From contig CAYVQU010000061.1 in NCBI GenBank assembly GCA_964453155.1, forward strand, positions 1-27,225: 27,225 nt of DNA, given 5' to 3'. Position numbers and translations under genes: made by a program. Origin of the DNA: CAYVQU01 sp964453155. GTDB taxonomy: Bacteria; Chloroflexota; Anaerolineae; Anaerolineales; UBA11858. A model generated the notes under the pieces. That model ran no database searches and was not told the origin of the DNA. It saw only the letters and a program-made list of their open reading frames with translations. This document shows, piece by piece, positions 23,378 through 27,225 of this stretch; the first letter of the stretch is position 1, and each line of letters begins with the position of its first letter.

Positions 23378-24719
23378 GGCCGATCCCTATTATCGGCGGC
23401 ATGATCTACCTGGCGATCCAGATTGCAAGATTTGCAGCGGGGTGGGTTATTGGCGGGTAGACGTGGAGATCGGCCATCCTGATTTTGGGAAATTGAAGGT
23501 TTGTAACTGTCGTCAGGGGGCGTTGGATGCCAAGCGCCATAACCGTCTGTATGCCTTGAGCAATTTGGATGAACTAAAACACCTGACTTTTGACAATTTT
23601 AAGCCGCGTGGCCGGGTGGGGCTGCGGGCGGCTCAGGCGGAGAGCTTAGAAGTTGCCTATAACCAGTCGCGCCATTTCTCGGAGAATCGCAAAGGGTGGC
23701 TGTTACTTTCGGGGCGGTATGGCTGTGGCAAAACACATCTTGCCGCGGCAATTGCCAATTTCTCGGTCGATTTGGGAATCCCGACCTTGTTTTTGACGGT
23801 TCCCGATCTGCTGGATTCGCTCCGATTTTCATACGATGACCCCGAAGCGACGTTTGAATCCCGCTTTGAAGAGATTCGCAGCGCACCGCTCTTGGTCATG
23901 GATGATTTTGGGACTCAGAATGCGACCGAATGGGCCCAAGAGAAACTCTTTCAGATTTTGAATTATCGATACATCAACAAACTTCCTTTAGTAGTGACGA
24001 CCAACCTGATGCTCGAAGAGATGGAACCCCGGATCCGCTCTCGGTTAGAAGACCCGGAGATGGTGACGCGGGTGAATATTATGTCGCCAGACTATCGGCG
24101 GCCAGCCCATGATTCACTGGGGGATTCAGCTTTGTCTTCATCGATGGATTTTTTGCATAATCTTACTTTTGCCTCTTTTGATCTGCGCAAAAGTGAAAAT
24201 CTTTTACCCGAACATGTCAATAGCTTGGATAAGGCCCTCAAGGAAGCTAACGAGTTCGCTGAAGACCCGGATGGCTGGCTGGTGATTACTGGTCCCTATG
24301 GGTGCGGCAAAACCCATCTCGCCGCGGCGATTGCCAATTACCGGGCCGACCAGGGATATATGCCAACTTTCGTGGTCGTACCTGATTTGCTGGATCATCT
24401 CCGCGCGACGTTTGGCCCCCGGTCAACTGTGACCCTCGACCGTCGCTTCGAAGAAGTCAAAAATGCTCAATTGCTGATCCTTGATGACCTTGGCACCCAA
24501 AACATGACCCCCTGGGTGCGAGAGAAACTATACCAACTCTTTAACTATCGTTACAATGCTGAGTTACCAACTGTCATCACCACCCCCGAACTCAAAGATG
24601 AAATGGACGAACGCCTTCGCAGCCGGATGATGGATCGGCGGTTGAGTGTAATTTGCGCCATTACGGCCCCTTCATATCGAGGTACGGATCGGAAACGAAG
24701 GCGGCGAAAACGCAAGTAA
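23307..24719 (+). CDS. tandem-AAA+ DnaC/DnaI-like helicase loader
   Basis: 470 residues from the ATG at 23307; AAAGAGG lies 6 nt before it, inside the dnaD-like gene. A zinc-knuckle-like segment (C40, C43, C66, C68) is followed by two AAA+ modules of the DnaC/IstB type. Module 1: Walker A GRYGCGKTHLAAAIAN with K142, Walker B VMDDFG (D199/D200), sensor-1 TTNLM (N232/N233 region), RIRSR near 242-246. Module 2: Walker A GPYGCGKTHLAAAIAN with K335, Walker B ILDDLG (D393/D394), TTPEL where sensor-1 Asn should be, RLRSR near 436-440. The protein ends in a basic tail (RKRRRRKRK). Usual loaders are 200-330 residues with one module. Probably loads DnaB with the adjacent DnaD-like protein. Confidence 0.88.
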   Translation: MSETEKIDATLNKVVKNTPTGKIEADPYYRRHDLPGDPDCKICSGVGYWRVDVEIGHPDFGKLKVCNCRQGALDAKRHNRLYALSNLDELKHLTFDNFKPRGRVGLRAAQAESLEVAYNQSRHFSENRKGWLLLSGRYGCGKTHLAAAIANFSVDLGIPTLFLTVPDLLDSLRFSYDDPEATFESRFEEIRSAPLLVMDDFGTQNATEWAQEKLFQILNYRYINKLPLVVTTNLMLEEMEPRIRSRLEDPEMVTRVNIMSPDYRRPAHDSLGDSALSSSMDFLHNLTFASFDLRKSENLLPEHVNSLDKALKEANEFAEDPDGWLVITGPYGCGKTHLAAAIANYRADQGYMPTFVVVPDLLDHLRATFGPRSTVTLDRRFEEVKNAQLLILDDLGTQNMTPWVREKLYQLFNYRYNAELPTVITTPELKDEMDERLRSRMMDRRLSVICAITAPSYRGTDRKRRRRKRK

Positions 24720-24733
24720 GAATATCAGAAAGA

Positions 24734-24759
24734 CAGGCCACCGCAGATGCGGTGGCCTG
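24734..24759. terminator. strong hairpin after the loader gene
   Basis: CAGGCCACCGC (24734-24744) and GCGGTGGCCTG (24749-24759) pair perfectly over 11 bp with loop AGAT. No U-tract follows, so it may be an RNA-stabilising or Rho-assisted end rather than a classic intrinsic terminator. Confidence 0.5.
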
Positions 24760-25051
24760 AATGATTCTTGCAAAGCGCGCAACTTCAAACTTCGCAAGAA
24801 TATCAAAATTGTAATGGTGGGGAACTAGAATGTCAATCATCGTGGCAACGAAAGTGACTTTCATAACTTCAGGGATGATTGGAAAGCGCTGGAATTTTGC
24901 TATATATCATCATATTTATCCTGATGCGATCCTNNNNNNNNNNNNNNNNNNNNNNNNNNNNNNNNNNNNNNNNNNNNNNNNNNNNNNNNNNNNNNNNNNN
25001 NNNNNNNNNNNNNNNNNNNNNNNNNNNNNNNNNAACCATCAAGAAAATTTT

Positions 25052-25127
25052 CACCGCAGAGAACGCTGAGAGCGCAGAGTTTATCTCTAATCAAAGCTGA
25101 AGTCTCTGCGATCTCAGAGGTTTTTTT
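25052..25127. repeat. family B hairpin repeat, second copy
   Basis: CACCGCAGAGAACGCTGAG on the left and CTCTGCGATCTCAGAGGTT on the right, then seven T on the plus strand. It lies just past the 3' end of the minus-strand GGDEF gene and directly beside the assembly gap, so a repeat may have caused the gap. Confidence 0.65.
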
Positions 25128-25151
25128 GTAAGATTTGTCGTTCAATCAGGG

Positions 25152-25808
25152 TTAAGACTCTATTTTGTTGACTTCGTACTTGATCAGCAAATCATCCAGG
25201 GCCTCGCGCAGCAAAACGGCTTCGCCGACCCCTTCTTTCTTCGCCAGTTTTGACAAGCGTTCGAGCTGTGTCAGGGTGTAGTGGGAAGTTTTGGGGGCCA
25301 TTTTCTCATCGTAAGCCAACCGGATGATGTTACGACCGGTTACTTTGGCGCGGTAGAGGGCCTGGTCAGCTTTGCGGAGAATTTCACTCTCGGTGTTGCC
25401 GTCGATGGGGTAGGATGCAATTCCGGCAGTGATGGTGATATTGGTTGCCACACTCCCGAATTTCGTTTGGGCCTCAACTGCGGTGCGAATTTTTTCCATG
25501 ATCAAGAAAACTTGCTCTCGGACCATCCCGGGGAACAGCAAGGCAAACTCATCGCCGCCATACCGGGCAATAAGAACATCTTCCCCCGCCTGTGCCGTCA
25601 GAACTTGGGCTAACCCTAAAAGAACTTCATCTCCGCCGACATGACCAAAATTCTCATTGATCTGTAAAAAATGGTCAATGTCTGTGAATACCAATGATAT
25701 TGGAGCCCCTTGATTCGAGGCGGCCTGGATGAGGGTGGTGAATTGCCCTTCGAATGCGGCTCGTTTGAGTAGTCCGGTGAGGGGATCGGTATCTGGGTTC
25801 GCGGTCAT
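25152..25808 (-). CDS. GGDEF protein with C-terminal ribbon-helix-helix-like tail
   Basis: 218 residues. Residues 1-165 are a compact GGDEF domain: DPLTGLLKR at 8-16, FTDIDHFLQINENFGHVGGDEVL at about 41-63 with the metal-binding Asp, and the active-site Y-G-G-D-E-F at 83-88. No RxxD inhibitory site precedes it. No sensor or membrane domain. Residues 173-212 (KTSHYTLTQLERLSKLAKKE, then GVGEAVLLREALDDLLIKYE) have the beta-helix-helix pattern of CopG/Arc DNA-binding proteins. AAGGAG lies 9 nt before the ATG. Its promoter lies in a 48-bp palindrome, which fits autoregulation. The enzyme activity follows from the intact GGDEF motif; the DNA-binding role is inferred from the pattern. Confidence 0.85.
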   Translation of the reverse strand: MTANPDTDPLTGLLKRAAFEGQFTTLIQAASNQGAPISLVFTDIDHFLQINENFGHVGGDEVLLGLAQVLTAQAGEDVLIARYGGDEFALLFPGMVREQVFLIMEKIRTAVEAQTKFGSVATNITITAGIASYPIDGNTESEILRKADQALYRAKVTGRNIIRLAYDEKMAPKTSHYTLTQLERLSKLAKKEGVGEAVLLREALDDLLIKYEVNKIES

Positions 25809-25841
25809 TTTAATTTCTCCTTTGTTGAAATATGTTTAAAA

Positions 25842-25889
25842 TCTAATATTTAACGATAATATATTGATATATTATCGTTAAATATTAGA
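25842..25889. promoter_or_regulatory. 48-bp near-perfect palindrome, candidate operator
   Basis: TCTAATATTTAACGATAATA and following (25842-25864) is the exact inverse of 25867-25889; only the two central bases (TG, 25865-25866) do not pair. It is purely AT-rich apart from TAACGAT / ATCGTTA. It lies 34 nt upstream of the GGDEF gene and covers its predicted -10. Confidence 0.75.
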
Positions 25890-25897
25890 AAAGTCAA
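25869..25897 (-). promoter_or_regulatory. promoter of the GGDEF gene
   Basis: On the minus strand TTGACT (25897-25892), 17-bp spacer, TAATAT (25874-25869). The -35 is just outside the palindrome, the spacer and -10 inside it, so a protein bound to the palindrome would block RNA polymerase. Confidence 0.6.
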
Positions 25898-25906
25898 ATA
25901 CTTATA

Positions 25907-25939
25907 AGACCTGCCAGGTTTCAAAAACCTGGCAGGTCT
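25907..25939. repeat. perfect 15-bp hairpin (AGACCTGCCAGGTTT)
   Basis: AGACCTGCCAGGTTT (25907-25921), loop CAA + A, AAACCTGGCAGGTCT (25925-25939). It lies between the divergent GGDEF and zinc-knuckle genes. Similar ACCTGCCAGG hairpins are widespread as dispersed repeats in bacterial genomes. Confidence 0.7.
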
Positions 25940-25983
25940 GGGCCTCAAATGTGACTAAAATCATATCTTTTGGTGTATTTTTG

Positions 25984-25992
25984 TGCTAAAAT
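25984..25992 (+). promoter_or_regulatory. extended -10 of the zinc-knuckle gene
   Basis: TGCTAAAAT at 25984-25992, an extended -10, 47 nt before the ATG at 26039. No convincing -35. Confidence 0.45.
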
Positions 25993-26038
25993 GCCCCAGA
26001 TAATTGAAAATTACTCAGAAATTGAGAAAGGAAGAATC

Positions 26039-26227
26039 ATGTCTGAAAATACCCCCAAATGTGTCTATTGCCAGCGCACCAGCGACGAAGTCCCCTTGAT
26101 GGTGATTAAATTCAAAGATGAGAAGTCCTGGATTTGCCCCCAGCACCTCCCCATCCTGATTCATAAGCCAGAGCAACTCGTTGGCAAACTCCCCGGAGCT
26201 GAGGCTCTTTCATTCGAAGGTCATTAA
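26039..26227 (+). CDS. 62-residue zinc-knuckle protein
   Basis: Start ATG at 26039 with AAAGGA 7 nt upstream; the upstream TTG-started frame overlaps the promoter and is rejected. C8-x2-C11 and C33-x2-H36 form a probable treble-clef or zinc-ribbon-like zinc site (CVYC and CPQH), which resembles the ClpX-type C4 finger in layout. The rest (LPILIHKPEQLVGKLPGAEAL) looks helical. Function unknown. Flanked by its own promoter and a strong terminator, so it is a stand-alone gene. Confidence 0.75.
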   Translation: MSENTPKCVYCQRTSDEVPLMVIKFKDEKSWICPQHLPILIHKPEQLVGKLPGAEALSFEGH

Positions 26228-26279
26228 AAATAGCGCGCGGATCACGCAAATTCAGCCGAATTCCGCTGATTCAAAACTT

Positions 26280-26313
26280 AAAAAACCTCTCAAGATATCT
26301 TGGGAGGTTTTTT
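26280..26313. terminator. strong bidirectional intrinsic terminator
   Basis: AAAAAACCTC-T-CAAGAT pairs with ATCTTG-G-GAGGTTTTTT (one T-G), 16-17 bp in all with A and T runs at the two ends. It ends the zinc-knuckle gene; the TATAAT of the next gene begins 5 bp later. Confidence 0.88.
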
Positions 26314-26317
26314 AACG

Positions 26318-26323
26318 TATAAT
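26318..26323 (+). promoter_or_regulatory. -10 element of mgsA
   Basis: Consensus TATAAT right behind the terminator, about 75 nt before the mgsA ATG. No -35 consensus at 16-18 bp, because that region is the terminator stem. Confidence 0.45.
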
Positions 26324-26398
26324 TTGATGTGAACTTTGAGTTAAAACCTGAAACTTGGCACCAGAAACAGAAACCTGACATATCATCCCGGAGCCCCC

Positions 26399-26851
26399 AT
26401 GTCCAACCAAATCATCTCCATCCCCCCAAAAAAACACATCGCCCTGGTCGCCCATGACAATATGAAAGATGATTTATTAGAGTGGGCCCACTATAATCGT
26501 GACACCCTCTCCCGCCATCATCTCTACGCCACTGGGACAACCGGCAGCATTTTGGAGGAGAAACTGGATCTCCCGATCACGAAGCTGCTCAGCGGTCCAA
26601 TAGGGGGCGATCAGCAGATCGGGGCCAAAATTGCCGAAGGCGAAATCAATGTTTTAATCTTTTTCTGGGATCCGTTGGAAGCCCAACCGCATGATCCGGA
26701 TGTCAAAGCCTTATTGCGCCTGGCCCAGGTCTGGAACATCCCCATGGCAACCAACCGGGCCTCGGCAGATTTTATTGTCTCATCGCCGTTGATGAAGGAA
26801 ACCTATGCGCGTAAGATTCAGGAGTATAAGCGGCCGAAGATAGAGATTTAA
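26399..26851 (+). CDS. mgsA: methylglyoxal synthase
   Basis: 150 residues. Converts dihydroxyacetone phosphate to methylglyoxal and phosphate, a bypass that relieves phosphosugar stress. Nearly all hallmark motifs are present: VAHDN with H19/D20, YATGTTG at 43-49, LSGPIGGDQQ with D71, FFWDPLEAQPHDPDVKALLR with H98 and D101, and WNIPMATN. The residue numbers of D71, H98 and D101 match those of the E. coli enzyme, which supports the chosen start. GGAG lies 5 nt before the ATG. Confidence 0.97.
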   Translation: MSNQIISIPPKKHIALVAHDNMKDDLLEWAHYNRDTLSRHHLYATGTTGSILEEKLDLPITKLLSGPIGGDQQIGAKIAEGEINVLIFFWDPLEAQPHDPDVKALLRLAQVWNIPMATNRASADFIVSSPLMKETYARKIQEYKRPKIEI

Positions 26852-26888
26852 AATTAGCGATTAAACTGGGCAATTGCAGGAGTGCGCT

Positions 26889-27200
26889 ATGCAGAAGAAG
26901 ATTGGTGTGATGATTGTAATCTTGCTCTTAATTGGGGGGCTGACTGCCTGCAATTTACCAAAACCGTCGCAGACGCCGGATTTGTCTCAAGCGTCTGAGA
27001 AGTCAGATCAGTCTTCTTCCCAAGCTGTTTCAGACCAGTTGGACGAAGCCGACCAATTAGACACTGTTGACAAACCGGACCAGTCAGACCCAGTAGAAAA
27101 ATTAGACCCTTCAGACCAATCCGCCCTTTCAGACAGCCCCGAAATTATCCCCAGCCCGCGCATTCACCCCGAAAATTTGGCATGGTTCAATTTGAACTAA
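26889..27200 (+). CDS. Asp/Ser/Gln-rich lipoprotein
   Basis: 103 residues from the ATG at 26889, preceded by AGGAG. The signal peptide (KK, then hydrophobic VMIVILLLIGG) ends in the lipobox L-T-A-C21, so the mature protein should be lipid-anchored on the outer face of the membrane. The mature part is almost only a D-Q-L-D / D-Q-S-D / K-P-D-Q-S-D repeat (about 43-85), whose DNA resembles the family D repeat, and ends in SPRIHPENLAWFNLN. No domain recognised; it could be the shortened N-terminus of a larger lipoprotein. AAAGGA at the window edge suggests another gene follows. Confidence 0.7.
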   Translation: MQKKIGVMIVILLLIGGLTACNLPKPSQTPDLSQASEKSDQSSSQAVSDQLDEADQLDTVDKPDQSDPVEKLDPSDQSALSDSPEIIPSPRIHPENLAWFNLN

Positions 27201-27225
27201 ACAGCACCTTTACAAAATAAAAGGA

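Larger units (their letters stand above)
24720..25151. other. 432-nt intergenic region with assembly gap
   Basis: Apart from the hairpin at 24734 and the family B repeat at 25052, nothing coding is supported. An unbroken run of 100 N at 24934-25033 is a scaffold gap of unknown true length. Frames that cross it are artefacts. Confidence 0.9.

Noticed and set aside
24830..25145. Open frames on both strands across 24869-25145
   Set aside because: They only exist because the run of N is read as open; no evidence of coding.
1..27225. tRNA, rRNA or riboswitch genes
   Set aside because: No cloverleaf pattern, T-loop GTTCGA context or known aptamer core was seen by eye on either strand; a covariance-model scan would be needed to exclude weak ones.

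Overview
This is a scaffold fragment (one run of 100 N at 24934-25033) from a bacterium, most plausibly an uncultured Chloroflexota of the Anaerolineae type. That placement is inferred from gene content (a split BC / BT-BCCP / CT acyl-CoA carboxylase, a stand-alone DnaD-like gene and a DnaC-like gene directly behind dnaB, many PAS/GAF kinase domains) and from the many short hairpin repeats between genes. No rRNA, tRNA, CRISPR array or transposase gene is visible.

Left part (1-5600): a four-helix-bundle (S23-type) protein, a thiolase, a GNAT acetyltransferase, an HD phosphohydrolase and a cholesterol-oxidase-like GMC oxidoreductase, all on the plus strand. They converge on a minus-strand operon of a 1095-residue hybrid sensor kinase and a translationally coupled GNAT gene. 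A divergent promoter region at 8880-9071 separates the kinase from an acyl-CoA dehydrogenase.

Middle (9000-19500): acyl-CoA dehydrogenase, a large GT39/ArnT-like membrane glycosyltransferase, a zinc-type medium-chain dehydrogenase, a small membrane protein, and the parts of a biotin-dependent acyl-CoA carboxylase: carboxyltransferase, alpha/beta hydrolase, biotin carboxylase and a BT-BCCP carrier. With the thiolase and acyl-CoA dehydrogenase this points to acyl-CoA (fatty or branched-chain acid) metabolism.

Right part (19500-27225): a CYTH phosphohydrolase/cyclase, a bifunctional nuclease (DUF151), then a replication cluster of dnaB helicase, a DnaD-like protein and a DnaC-like loader that carries two complete AAA+ modules in one chain. 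After the gap come a minus-strand GGDEF protein with a C-terminal ribbon-helix-helix-like tail, a 62-residue zinc-knuckle protein, methylglyoxal synthase (mgsA) and an Asp/Ser/Gln-rich lipoprotein.

The most noteworthy items are: (1) the GGDEF-RHH fusion whose own promoter lies inside a 48-bp near-perfect palindrome; (2) the tandem-duplicated helicase loader with a diverged second sensor-1; (3) a hairpin repeat whose arms encode the in-frame C-terminus R-x-A-stop of three unrelated genes; (4) a 193-bp MITE-like element with perfect 17-bp terminal inverted repeats inserted into another hairpin repeat just upstream of dnaB; (5) at least six different hairpin-repeat families, some of which run into coding sequence.
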